A stretch of DNA of 64,000 nt, taken from contig LR990057.1 of the NCBI GenBank assembly GCA_905147135.1, positions 1,798,001-1,862,000 of the forward strand, read 5' to 3'. Below the pieces are notes generated by a model that searched no databases, had not been told where the DNA came from, and saw only the letters and a program-made list of their open reading frames with translations. Source of the DNA: Blastobasis lacticolella. Taxonomy: Eukaryota > Arthropoda > Insecta > Lepidoptera > Blastobasidae. Below are positions 29,700 through 41,304 of this stretch, piece after piece. A program made the position numbers and the translations under genes. How positions within the stretch are numbered: position 1 is the first letter of the stretch; each line of letters opens with the position of its first letter.

Positions 29700-30268
29700 G
29701 TTTTGTTAAGAGATTAAAGTTCTTTTAACTATGTATGATTAGATGTAAGCATAGCATAACAATGAATGTTGATTAAGCATGATTGTAGTAAATTACGATA
29801 GTTTATATATTGCTATTTAAAAAATTAGGGTTATTTTATGTAAGATTTTTTATATTGTACTAAAATATGATTTTACTTTAGACATTGGTGATGTATTAAG
29901 GTAACTTAGTAAATATATTTAATTATAATTAGGCAAACAGCTGGACGTATATCCGGTCACATTTAAATAAGTTCTTATTATTATTGTAATTTGTTCTCAA
30001 TGTGTTAGTATAAGGAGTGGGCATGCTCTTGACACTTGATATTTTTATCATTATGAAATACATGAGAGTGCATCCACTCTATCAACATGCGTTTTGTGGA
30101 GGTGGGCGACAGATGTAAAGTTCGATTTCAGCCAGTATCCAATTCAAAATAAATGTTGCTACTCTTACATTGTAGTTATTATTTAATGCTTGAGCCTTAA
30201 TATTAGCTAAGATCAGGTAGACCGCCGCGATCATCCTATCATAATAGATTAGATTAACTTATTTTCCT

Positions 30269-30446
30269 AAGGGCCGATTGTTCAATCCTTAGATAAAGTT
30301 TATTTGCTCGATAAAGTAATACACTGCCAAATTGAAACAAACTATAATCCTTTACAATGATGAAGTAATTATAGAATTTTATTTTAGTCGCATAATAACT
30401 TATCAAACTGATATGTTTTATTCGAGGATTGGAAAATCGGCCCTAA
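30269..30446. mobile_element. Small MITE beside the truncated TAF3 3' flank
   Basis: TAAGGGCCGATTGTTCAATC on the left, near-inverse GATTGGAAAATCGGCCCTAA on the right. Absent from the other two TAF3 flanks. Confidence 0.65.
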
Positions 30447-30462
30447 GTAAAACAAGTACATT

Positions 30463-30530
30463 TAAACTGTGCCTTCCGCATCCAGCTGGTACCTGCGATC
30501 TTTACCAGGTCGTCGGTCCACCTTGTAAAA
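30463..30530 (-). mobile_element. Short LINE fragment
   Basis: Nearly the same as part of the 16815-16970 fragment (CATCCAGCTGGTACCTGCGA). Confidence 0.55.
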
Positions 30531-30716
30531 TATGTACCTAACCTATCTGCGAGCGAACGGCATCATCCACTGACAGTCACAATGACAGATTTAGGGCCAG
30601 TGGCGCTAGCATCGCGGAGTTTCCTAAACTGTGGTGGTGGCTCCGCGGTGCCTGAGCATTTTGTTTTTATTTATGTAAGATTATTATAATGTTTGTGTTT
30701 TCGACATTCATAAGTA

Positions 30717-32036
30717 GGGTGAGATGTCGAACAGTGAACCAGTAATACACAGTTAGCCACCTCTAGTATCGTGCAGCTTTATGCTTCCCAGTCGGCAGCG
30801 AGCTCCAGCGCAGAACGCCCGCGTCGTGCGGTTCTTTGTGATTTTCGGGGCAAAAATGCGGAAAAAGCCTAAGTAGTAATTTTCAGTTTTTAACTTAATA
30901 CTGCATCTTTTAAAAGTAATATTTTTTTTTATATTTGTACAGTACTTCTTTGCATTGTTTAGTCATACATTCATAACTCCAACTTTGATGATTTATTTTT
31001 TGCTTAACTTCAAATCAGTAGAAGTGTATGTGGTACATAGTGACCCACCACACCGGCACGAACAGTGAACCACCGATCCATTGTGTTTAACATCAAGATT
31101 CTGATTTTCTTAATTATTTTGCCTTAAATATCTATATTATTTCCATAATATACCGCAACCGCTTATTTTTTCAGAGTTATTCGAACAAAAAATGTGATTA
31201 GGCAGTATCAAGCTACTGACAGTTACATGAATTGGCTACCCGGCGCATCTTGGTCCGCGGAATTTAAATTAAATAAACTCTACCTCTACCCCACTTCTAC
31301 ACATACCCTACCCTATCCTTATCCGTGCTCTAACCGTACTCTACCCGTATCCAACCCCCCTCAATCCACTAAGATCCACTGCAAGGCTCCACCAGTGGAT
31401 CGACTCCCTACCAAGGGGTACCATTTTCTACATCGATTTAATATAGGACCCCTTTTAATATAGGATACCTTACCAAACCACCACTGTCGGTAGATGCGTT
31501 TAATATATCTCAAGAACTATAGTGTAGCTAGTTGATTATTTATTTATGTACAACTTTAAAAATAAATCATCAATGACTGAAATTAGAAAATAGGTTAGGT
31601 TATGTTGTTACTGATTTATGTTGATTTTATAGTTTTCACAGCTATTTTGGTCAATAAAACTAATTTCTTACACATTTATGAAGAACGTATTATTACTAAC
31701 TTATCTACAATGCTAAAAAGTATAAAAATGACACATTTATTACAGTGATTTCATTCGTTGGGCTCACTGTGTACTCTCCAGTTCGCTGTAGATTAACCTT
31801 CTAGTTCAATGTGTCCCATGAGGTGGACACAATGAGTCATTTCCCATCTTTTGAAAAATCGGCTATACCATTCTTTCTCTAACTGTTTTTCTATAAACTT
31901 ATATATCAAATGAGAGTCAGATATTTTTCAATGACTTATACGCAATGACTAGACAAAGAAACATTTCATTATATTGTAAAACTTATGGGTTAAGATTGTT
32001 TAACTTTTTTGTGGGTCACTGTTCGACACCTCACCC
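30717..32036. mobile_element. 1.3-kb element with terminal inverted repeats, TA-flanked
   Basis: GGGTGAGATGTCGAACAGTG at the left end is matched in inverse at the right end (GTTCGACACCTCACCC), and TA lies on both sides. No transposase frame is visible. The inside has a CTACCC-rich tract (31285-31365). Size and TA target fit a non-autonomous Tc1/mariner-like element; the superfamily is inferred. Confidence 0.7.
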
Positions 32037-32139
32037 TATACATATACTTTATTGTACACAAAAAATATACCGTAATTTGGTAGTAACAGTAGTTGTGCAA
32101 AGGTGGACTTATCTCTAACAGATATCTCTTATAGTCACC

Positions 32140-32478
32140 GTACTTTTATGCCGGGCATTTGACTGCCATCTCACGTGATAGTAAGTAACGATATGGCGAA
32201 CATAAAAATACGGGTAGGCAGCTATAGTGTACGTGTGGTGTCCGACAGCCGTATGGTGTAAGTGTCGCGGGTGTCGTACAAGGCGACTAATGTTTTCGAG
32301 GCAAAAGATATAGTCTCCGTAGACTCGAAAATGGGCAGCTGCGTTTTTCATTGTTATATTTATAACACTGCGATCTCCATCCAGCCTGCCAAGCGTGGAG
32401 ATTATGGCAATAACCTCCCCTTTCGTGAGAGAGGCCCTAAGTACTGCAGTGGACTGTTACGGGCTGTGATGATGATAT
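32140..32478 (+). mobile_element. SINE-like repeat (family R), unit 1
   Basis: Ends in GATGATGATATA. Contains GTCGTACAAGGCGACTAATG and CACTGCGATCTCCA blocks found in minus orientation at 3363-3593, 11120-11250 and 13.3-14.3 kb. Confidence 0.65.
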
Positions 32479-32479
32479 A

Positions 32480-32924
32480 GAAGTCTGCAGTAGTGTGAAA
32501 GCGTAAATAAATCTACATCATGTGCCTAGTATGTAGGTAGTCTGATACTGCCCTACTGATACTCAATACCGCTCCCAACTTGGCTTTTTTCTCTTCCCCC
32601 CCCTTTCTCTCTCGGCCCGACTATTACTCCCATTATTATTTCCATCAAATCTTATGGTAGTACTGTAGGAGGGGGCAGAAATAGAATCGATTTAGGAATC
32701 AGCTTCCGTTTCTTCTACTGCGCCCTAACCTCACTGTTTTCCTATTTTCGGTGACATTGCACCAAGCGATTTTATTAAACTTTCGCCTTGTTACTTAAAA
32801 TGCTTATACGGTAAAATTGTTTTACCGTAGTGTACTCTCTTATGCAAGCCTATATATTGTGTTGTGACAAACATTTCAAAAAAAGTGATAAATTTGTCAT
32901 GAAGTTTGTCATTTATGAAGTTAA
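32480..32924. other. Spacer in unit 1, no gene
   Basis: Pyrimidine-rich stretch and a TACGGTAAAATTGTTTTACCGTA hairpin-like palindrome at about 32808. Duplicated at 47621-48059. Confidence 0.5.
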
Positions 32925-33372
32925 AGTTTGCTTTGCTACGCCAAGATTGTAGGTATGAAAAATTAGGTGGGCCATTAATTCTGCCGGTGAGTTCAGCTTC
33001 AAGCCAAGGCAATGTCGCAGACTACCTTTTAATTAAGTTTGTGGAAATTGCGTACCTACGTCTGTACAGTTTCCGACAGCGATAATCTGAAAATCGTTGT
33101 ACTGACATTCTTGCTGTCAGTAAATAGATTTCACGAGAGAGGTTGGCCTATGCGAAGCCAGGTCTGGCCGCTAGTCTTAAGTACTTATAAACGAAATATC
33201 TTGAAAACTCCTATTAGCTTCAAGTTTGTATATACAGATTACCCAGCCGGCGCGCCAGAACTGAAACATTTTTCAAATGCCAGTTTCCCGCAAGTCAACA
33301 GACATTAAATGCTTTATGATTGTATGTACATAATTGTACAATATTATTTTGAAAAATTCACCAGCCGTAAGT
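32925..33372. repeat. Satellite monomer, interrupted by RT insertion (unit 1)
   Basis: Anchor sequence at about 33160. It continues after the retroelement at 34491. Confidence 0.8.
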
Positions 33373-34490
33373 GAAATATGTTATGTTTATTAATATAACA
33401 AACAAAAAGGACATATTATTTACAATTAGAAATAAAATAAAACACTAACACTAAAATATTACATATTAAAAAAATCATCCACACCGTTGTCCCGCGGAAT
33501 GGTACCCAGAAAGCTAGCTGCGTTGCCTCGTTGGGTAGCAATACTTATCCTCTGTCCGAGGAACGCGCCAGCTCTCCGGTCACCTGTGGTGTCATTCAGC
33601 TTTTTGCTTAAAACTTTAAAAAGCTTTAAAGCATCAGGGCCCCACGGTCCCAACGTCTCAACCCCAAACGGCTGAAATATGAAGTCCTGGGCTAGGCTTT
33701 CATATTTCCTACGTTTGAGGTCCTCAGCAGCAGAGGCCGCAGCTCCAGCGCCCCGGGCGGTAGAGGTTACATGGGACGGCGCCAGAGTGACCACGCAAGT
33801 AGTGTCCCACACCAGCGCCCTCCCACGTTTCCAAGCAATGAGCGTCATGCCGTCGGGCCTCTTGCCATCGTCACGTACGGTACCATTCGGCTCTAATACG
33901 GCCGGTACGTTGACGGTGACAAGCGCCCTTCAGATGACGTCATTTATTGCCGCGTGTCTGGAGATTCGGCCTGCGCTACGACTACATGACAGACCGTGGT
34001 GCCCCAGCGAATCCACATATGCACCACAGGGGCACCAATGTGGATGAACGAGGTTGACCCCCAACCTCAAACCCAAACAAATAGATAATGATAAGTTACC
34101 TAAAACGGTGCCGATATTCAGGGAAGGGACAGCTTGAAGCTAGAATCCTGACTCCCGCTCAGAAACGGCCAAGAAACGAGCACGTTCCGAAACACTATCC
34201 GAGGAATCTATTAAATCTTTTTGATTTTTTTTACAAAGTGGCTCATCCCAAAGCCGTTGGTGAATCGGAGACTCTGGGGAAGTCTCACTCGGACATAAGC
34301 TCTCCAAGGCTTGTTTAGCATCTGTGCAGCATGAGCTTTGCATAAAATTATGCTGTGGTCCCAAGATTTTGGATACCAGGTTTTCAGTGCTGTGCACAGA
34401 TGATAAAAAAGCCGGGAGAAAAACATTAGAAATTTTACGTACCCCAATACCGCCTAGACGAATCGGGAGAGCGACTTGAGACCAAGAACA
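33373..34490 (-). mobile_element. Non-LTR retrotransposon fragment: RT C-terminus with CCHC and endonuclease-like motif (unit 1)
   Basis: 1,118 bp, 5'-truncated, inserted in a satellite monomer with a 10-bp target-site duplication AGCCGTAAGT (33363-33372, 34491-34500). Minus-strand translation gives VALPIRLGGIGVRKIS, WCPCGAYVDSLGHHGLSC (CCHC zinc motif), RHAAINDVIRRA, KRPDGMTLIAWKRG and WDTTCVVTLAPSH, a CCHC plus PD...D arrangement like restriction-like endonucleases. Two stop codons in frame: TAG after ESGF, and a TGA in place of the Arg codon kept in unit 2. Confidence 0.8.
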
Positions 34491-36705
34491 AGCCGTAAGT
34501 TGGTTTGTCAATTTGTTTACCAATTCATAACAAAGCCTTGTAACCGACTACCTGAGTCATGCCCAACACAAATAATAACAGGTACTAATATATTCTATCA
34601 GTGACCTTTCTTATCCCCTCATTACCTAGGACCTAAACTGATAACAATCATTCGGCGACAGTAAGACTCAAAAAATCTCAACGTCTCTGCCCAAATACTG
34701 AGAAAATGGCGGAGGTTCTAGCTAGTCTGCTTCCAAGACACGAGTATTCAGTAATTTATATGTACAAATGTACGAACGAAACGAACCGTCTGTTCTGAAA
34801 CTAATAGGAGTTTTCAAGATATTTCGTTTATATGTATAATTGATTAATTATGAATGAAGTTAAAGTTAGCTTTGTTACGTCAAGATTGTAGGTATAAAAA
34901 AATTGGGTGGCCTAATAATTGTGCCGGTGAGTTCAGCTTCAAGCCAAGGCAATGTACCACGCAGACTACCTTTTAATTAAGTTTGTGGAAATTGCGTACC
35001 TACATCTGTACAGTTTTCGACAGCGATAATCTGAAAATCGTTGTACTGACATTCTTGCTGTCAGTAAATAGATAGAGCGATTCACGAGAGAGGTTGGCCT
35101 ATGCGAAGCCAGGTCTGGCCGCTAGTCTTAAGTACTTATAAACGAAATATCTTGAAAACTCCTATTAGCTTCAAGTATGTATAAACAGATTACCCAGCCG
35201 GCGCGCCAGAACTGAAACATTTTTCAAATGCCAGTTTCCCGCAAGTCAACAGACATGGAATGTTGTATGATTGTATGTACATATATTTGTACAATATTAT
35301 TTTGAAAAATTCACCATGCCGTAAGTTGGTTTGTTAATCTTTTTACCAATTCATAACAAAGCCTTGTAACCGACTACCTGAGTCATGCCCAACACAAAGA
35401 AGAACAGGTACTAATATTTTCTATCAGTGACCTTTCTTATCTACTCATTACCTAGGACCTAAACTGATAACAATTATTAAGCAGCAGTAAGACTCGAAAA
35501 ATCTCAACGTCTCTGCCCAAATACTGCGAAAATGGCGGAGGTTCTAGCTAGTCTGCTTCCAAGACACGAACGAGTATTCAGTAATTTATATGTATCGCAG
35601 CCGGTTGGTTAAATTAGCCAGTTAACTAAACGGCTAGCTTTTTGAGTAATTATTTAGTTGAAAATTTGCCAGTTTCATAAGATTTTAAAGTAATGTTGAA
35701 AGAACGATATTGCCTCGAGTTTACGCAGCTCTTTCACACATTGTTCTCATGCTAACCTACCCACAATAACTTCAAAGTATAATAATAGTTTGCATTAGGT
35801 TTCTATTCGGTTAGTTTAGGTTAGCATTATGACAATGAATGGAAGAGTTCCGTAAACTCAAGGCAATATCGTTCATTTGACTTTACTTTCAATGATCATG
35901 AATTTGGCCAATTTTCAATTAAATAACTGCTTAAATAGCTAGCCGTTTAATTAACCGGCTAATTTAACCATTTGGCTTCGACATATGTACAATTGTACGA
36001 ACGAAACGAACCGTCTGTTCTGAAGCTAATAGAAGTTTTTAAGATATTTCGTTTATATGCATAATTGATCAATCATTAATAAAGTTAAAGTTTGCTTTGT
36101 TACGCCAAGATTGTAGGTATGAAAATATTGGGTGGGCCAATAATTGTGCCGGTTCAGCTTCAAGCCATGGCAATGTCGCAGACTACCTTTTAATTAAGTT
36201 TGTGGAAACTGCGCACCTACGTCTGTACAGTTTCCGACAGCGATAATCTGAAAATCGTTGTACTGACATTCTTGCTGTCAGTAAATAGATAGAGCGCTTC
36301 ACGAGAGAGGTTGGCCTATGCGAAGCCAGGTCTGGCCGCTAGTCTTAAGTACTTATAAACGAAATATCTTAAAAACTCCTTTTAGCTTCAAGTATGTATA
36401 TACAGATTACCCACCCGGTGCGCCAGAACTGAAACATTTTTCAAATGCCAGTTTCCCGCAAGTCAACAGACATTGAATGCTTTATGATTGTATGTACATA
36501 TATTTGTACAATATTATTTTGAAAAATTCACCAGTCGTAAGTTGGTTTGTCAATCTTTTTACCAATTCATAACAAAGCCTTGTAACCGACTACCTGAGTC
36601 ATGCGCAACACAAAGAATAACAGGTACTAATATTTTCTATTAGTGACCTTTCTTATCTCTTCATTACCTAGAACCCAAACTGATAACAATTATTTCTAAG
36701 GAATA
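34491..36705. repeat. Satellite array (unit 1, part 1)
   Basis: Remainder of the interrupted monomer and two more monomers (anchors near 35110 and 36325), with the foldback MITE at 35595-35983 inside. No gene. Confidence 0.8.
35595..35983. mobile_element. 389-bp foldback MITE (unit 1)
   Basis: Nearly palindromic over its whole length: GGTTAAATTAGCC with AACTAAACGGCTAGC on the left, inverse on the right, and inner inverted segments around CGATATTGCCT and AGGCAATATCG. Flanked by ATATGTA direct repeats; uninterrupted satellite monomers have a single TATATGTA there. Confidence 0.8.
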
Positions 36706-36933
36706 TTAGAGCTTCAAAACGGGTCGCAATCCAAACACCATCAATCTGAATAGACCGTATAGCGCTGTAAGCAAGGAAGCTGTATATTGGCTGTAAACTA
36801 TGATAATTACCGCCACGTTTTGTATAGCGGTGTCCTCGAATTGGGCTAATTGCTTCCCTTGTTTGGAGTTTGATTACGTTTTAAGTGATGTAAATAAAGC
36901 GGTTGTGAATAGTTAATCATTATAATATATGTA

Positions 36934-37740
36934 GGGTGAGATGTCGAACAGTGAACCAGTAGTAAACAGTTAGCCACCACTAGTATCACCATAACGCAAC
37001 GTTGCCAGATCGTGCAGTAAGCGTGATCGTACTTGGTTTTTACCGCGCTTCTTGCTTTCCAGTCGGTAGCGAGCTCCAGTGCAGAACGCCCGCGCCTCGG
37101 GGCTTTTTGTGATTTTCGGCGTTAAAATACGGAAAATCCTAAGTAGTAATTTTTGGGGTTTTAACCTTATACTGCATATTTTAAAAGTAATGTTTTTTTC
37201 TATTACTGTATTGAATATTTGCATTGTTTGATCGTACATTCATGAATCCTACTTTGATGATTATTTTTTTGTTGGATTCAAAATCAGTAGAGGTATGTGT
37301 GGTACATTGTGACCCACTACACGGGCACGAACATTAAGCCACCGCTCTACTGTGTAAGATCAAGATTCTGATTTTCTTAATTATTTTACCTTAACTATTC
37401 ATATAAATCAGCTTCCGGTATTTTTTTAGAGTGATTCCATTTATTAAATGTGGGTAGGCAATATCAGGCTACTGCCGTCAGTCTTCGTTCGCGTGGTTTC
37501 AATTTAATGAACTCTATCTCTACCCCACTCCTACATGTACCCTACCCCTATCCGCGCCCTAACCGTACTCTACCGGTACCCAACCCCCCTCAATTCACTA
37601 AGATCCACTGCAAAGCTCCACCAGTGGATCGAATCCCTACTCCATCACTTACCTTTTTGTACATAAATTTTTATAGTGGTAAGGTAGGGGGAAAGCCTAC
37701 CCTACCACACCACCACTGTCGGTAGACGGCTAAAATATAA
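36934..37740. mobile_element. TIR element, left part only (unit 1)
   Basis: As at 27185, including the CTACCC-rich tract and the GTGGTAAGGTAGG/CCTACCCTACCAC hairpin near 37675-37710. Confidence 0.65.
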
Positions 37741-38028
37741 TAGGACCACAATAAGTCCGTATTGACTGACAGTAATAAAAATTATAAACTGTGGATATGG
37801 CAATAATCTGGGGATAATCTGTCCTTGCTACTCCTTCTTCTTCTATCCTGGATCATGGTCGAGGCCCACCTGGGACCTCGGAAGCACAACCGGGAGATTA
37901 ATGCCAAGAAGATGAGGCAACCCAATTCCGGTTTGGAAGATAGGGTTACAACACGCCTGACGGTTCCCCATTTTCGTAACATAAACCCTAAGTGCCGTCT
38001 GTTCGCTGAAGCTAATAGGAGTTTTTAA

Positions 38029-39290
38029 GATATTTCGTTTACATGTATAATTGATTAATTGTTTATGAATTTAAAGTTTGCTTTGTTACGCCAAGATTAT
38101 AGGTATGAAAAAATTGAGGTTGGCCTATGCGAAGCCAGGTCTGGCCGCTAGTCTTAAGTACTTATAAACGAAATATCTTGAAAACTCCTATTAGCTTCAA
38201 GTATGTATAAACAGATTACCCAGCCGGCGCGCCAGAACTGAAACATTTTTGAAATGCCAGTTTCCCGCAAGTCAACAGACATGGAATGTTGTATGATTGT
38301 ATGTACATATATTTGTACAATATTATTTTTAAAAATTCACCATGCCGTAAGTTGGTTTGTCAATCTTTTTACCAATTCATAACAAAGCCTTGTAACCGAC
38401 TACCTGAGTCATGCCGAACACAAAGAATAACAGGTACTAATATTTTCTATCAATGACCTTTCTTATCTCCTCATTACCTAGGACCTAAACTGATAACAAT
38501 TATTAGGCGACAGTAAGACTCGAAAAATCGCAACGTCTTTGCCCGAATACTGCGAAAATGGCGGAGGTTCTAGCTAGTCTGCTTCCAAGACACGAGTATT
38601 CAGTAATTTATATGTACAAATGTACAAACGAAACGAACCGTCTGTTCTGAAGCTAATAGGAGTTTTCAAGATATTTCGTTTATATGTATAATTGATTAAT
38701 TATGTAGGTATGAAAAAATTGGGTTGGCCAATAATTGTGCCAGTGAGTTCAGCTTCAAGCCAAGGCAATGTCGCAGACTACCTTTTAATTAAGTTTGTGG
38801 AAATTGCGTACCTACGTCTGTACAGTTTCCGACAGCGATAATCTGAAAATCGTTGTACTGACATTCTTGCTGTCAGTAAATAGATAGAGCGATTCACGAG
38901 AGAGGTTGGCCTATGCGAAGCCAGGTCTGGCCGCTAGTCTTAAGTACTTATAAACGAAATATCTTGAAAACTCCTATTAGCTTCAAGTTTGTATATACAG
39001 ATTACCCAGCCGGCGCGCCAGAACTGAAACATTTTTCAAATGCCAGTTTCTCGCAAGTCAACAGACATTGAATGCTTTATGATTGTATGTACATATATTT
39101 GTACAATATTATTTTGAAAAATTCACCAGCCGTAAGTTGGTTTGTCAATCTGTTTACCAATTCATAACAAAGCCTTGTAACCGACTACCTGAGTCATGCC
39201 CAACACAAAGAAGAACAGGCACTAATATTTTCTATCAGTGACCTTTCTTATCTCCTCATTACCTAGGACCTAAACTGATAACAAAAATTT
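38029..39290. repeat. Satellite array (unit 1, part 2)
   Basis: Two monomers (anchors near 38145 and 38925) before the TAF3 upstream region. Confidence 0.8.
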
Positions 39291-40239
39291 CCAAGAAATA
39301 TTTGAGCTTCAGCACGGGTCGCAATTCTATGCTTTTTTATATTTGTTTGGTTTGTAGGCAATCTTTTGTGGACTGACAAGAAAACATTCCGAATTATCTA
39401 GAAAGGTAAATCTACATATAACAATGAACCCAACTTTTAGAAACAATTGTGTTTTATCACGCATTGCGCTTTTCTATTGATATAATTTGGAGCTCAACGC
39501 TTGCTTCCTTGCGCTCGTAAGCTATGCATCGGTTTTTCTGCTCCGTTATTTTGTTCCGGTCACGTGAACCACTTGGCTTTCGCTTATTTTATGATTTGTG
39601 CCTATTTGTGTTGTGAGTAATTGCTGCTTTGTTTCGTGTGATTTATTTTCGGTTTATCATTCAAAATTGTAATAAAATTAAATAAAGATGTTTGTCAATC
39701 TGTACATCTTATTTTTTAAGTCATTTCCACTTCTGTATCTTATATCAGAAGTGGGATAGATCTCTAAAGCCACTGAGAAACAAAGCAATAACTGTTTATA
39801 CAATAAATAAAAAATTAAACGCCTGCTTAAGGTATTTTTTCAAAGTAATATGTTTAACTTACAGCGAGTCTCTACAGTTAAAATGAAATCTCTGAACTTG
39901 CATTGCTCTTTTTGTGCAATGAACTGGAACCGATAAAGTTCAATTACAGTCGATATTCAAATAACTTAATTAGAAATTTTGCCGTAACAATTAATTTCAA
40001 AACAAAATTATTATTAAAATAGATATCTACTTAATTCATATACTTAGATAGATATATCGTAGGTTATAGTCGTGTTAGCTAACCATACAAAACGATATTT
40101 TCAGCTGCTCTGCCGTTCAATCAGATAAGTTAATAAATCATAAGATTTAATAGTACCTAGATATTAAAATATTCAAAATTCAGACCCATACTTTACAATT
40201 GATACCTGTTCGAAGCACCCAGTAGACCGTCGCGCGTCG
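39291..40239. other. Upstream region of TAF3 copy 1
   Basis: Duplicated at about 56646-57537. No coding sequence supported. Confidence 0.6.
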
Positions 40240-40345
40240 CGGGGATGAAGCGGGGGGCGGGACTAGTGATAACGTTCCCTTTCCCTCAGCCCGTTCGCCC
40301 TTATAAACCGCATACCCATTGCTTCTCTTTTAGTAGTCTCATCTG
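40240..40345 (+). promoter_or_regulatory. Core promoter of TAF3 copy 1
   Basis: A GC-box-like GGGGGCGGGAC (about 40250), a C/T-rich stretch, then TATAAA at 40302-40307, about 30 bases before the inferred start. It is a local GC-rich island in AT-rich DNA. Confidence 0.6.
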
Positions 40346-40403
40346 CTGTCTAGCGTCGTGACGTGTTCGTGTGGTCCAGTGAAGTTATCAATATAAATTA
40401 CTG
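40333..40403 (+). other. TAF3 copy 1, 5'UTR exon (approximate start)
   Basis: Non-coding first exon. It ends at ACTG|GTAAGTA (40404) and splices to the acceptor TTGTTCCAG at 41284, giving an 881-bp 5'UTR intron and a 20-base leader before the ATG. The start is estimated about 30 bases after the TATA box; an initiator-like TCATCT lies at about 40339. Confidence 0.65.
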
Positions 40404-41304
40404 GTAAGTACTTTTGATTATTTCTTACATTTATTCTCGTATTAGTACCTATATTGAATTTTTTTTTGTGAAATAGGTGAATAGTCATAAATAGTAAAAA
40501 AAAATAAAAAATACGAAATTATTAGTGATAATTGTGTAAATGCTTTAAACGCGAAATTTTTATAAAATTTATGAACATGCGCGTAAATAAATGTAAAATT
40601 GGAAAGTAAAGTTAAACTACAAAGTTGTCATGTTCATTTACGAGTAGTAAGGTAAGGTAACCGGTTTCGACTAGAGTTCAAATTGAAATCTATAGGTATT
40701 TAATGTTTGTCACAATTTTAAATAAAACTTACTACATACACTATTGGAGAGAAAGGCCAAAGTAGGTGGCAAGAAAGTTTATTTTTATTCATCGATATGT
40801 CATTCATTACCTATAAATGTTTGTCTTTGTTTCACCTGCGTAATCGTAACATTTTTTTAAAAGTCAATGTTTTTTCTAATAATAATAGTCTCTTCTGACG
40901 ATCTCAACTATCTTATCTATCTAGTTTAGGACAACAAATAATAATATTTATACCTTGTTTACGCGACAATTGATTTTCTTCTAAATCGCAACACTATGAA
41001 AAAGTTAAGTCGCTAAGAGACATAGCGCCATCTAGTAAAATATTTTGAGTGTAACCCTAATGGTGAAGTATAAGCTGTATAAGATGAGAATGGGCTTACC
41101 ATTCTCATCATCTATACCATCTTGGTACCTCAGGACACTAGCAGGTTGTCATATCATATACCTATTTCAGTTATTTGCTATCAAGCTCCAAATGAAAAAT
41201 TAATTACAAATATAGGTACTATCTATGTTTCTCAGTTTATGTTTAGTCTGTAAAGTAACATGTTTGTGTGTTCCTTTGTTCCAGAAAAACTTGTTGGTGT
41301 CATA

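Noticed and set aside
33039..33308. 89-codon plus-strand frame repeated in satellite monomers (also 48177-48446, parts at 54223 and 56302)
   Set aside because: Different monomers have it broken at different points, there is no family match, and it follows the satellite. Chance ORF carried by the repeat.
41260..41304. Upstream start for TAF3 (MFVCSFVPEKLVGVI)
   Set aside because: These codons span the splice acceptor at 41281-41284 and are not in the mature mRNA; MSEQYARD matches the family start.
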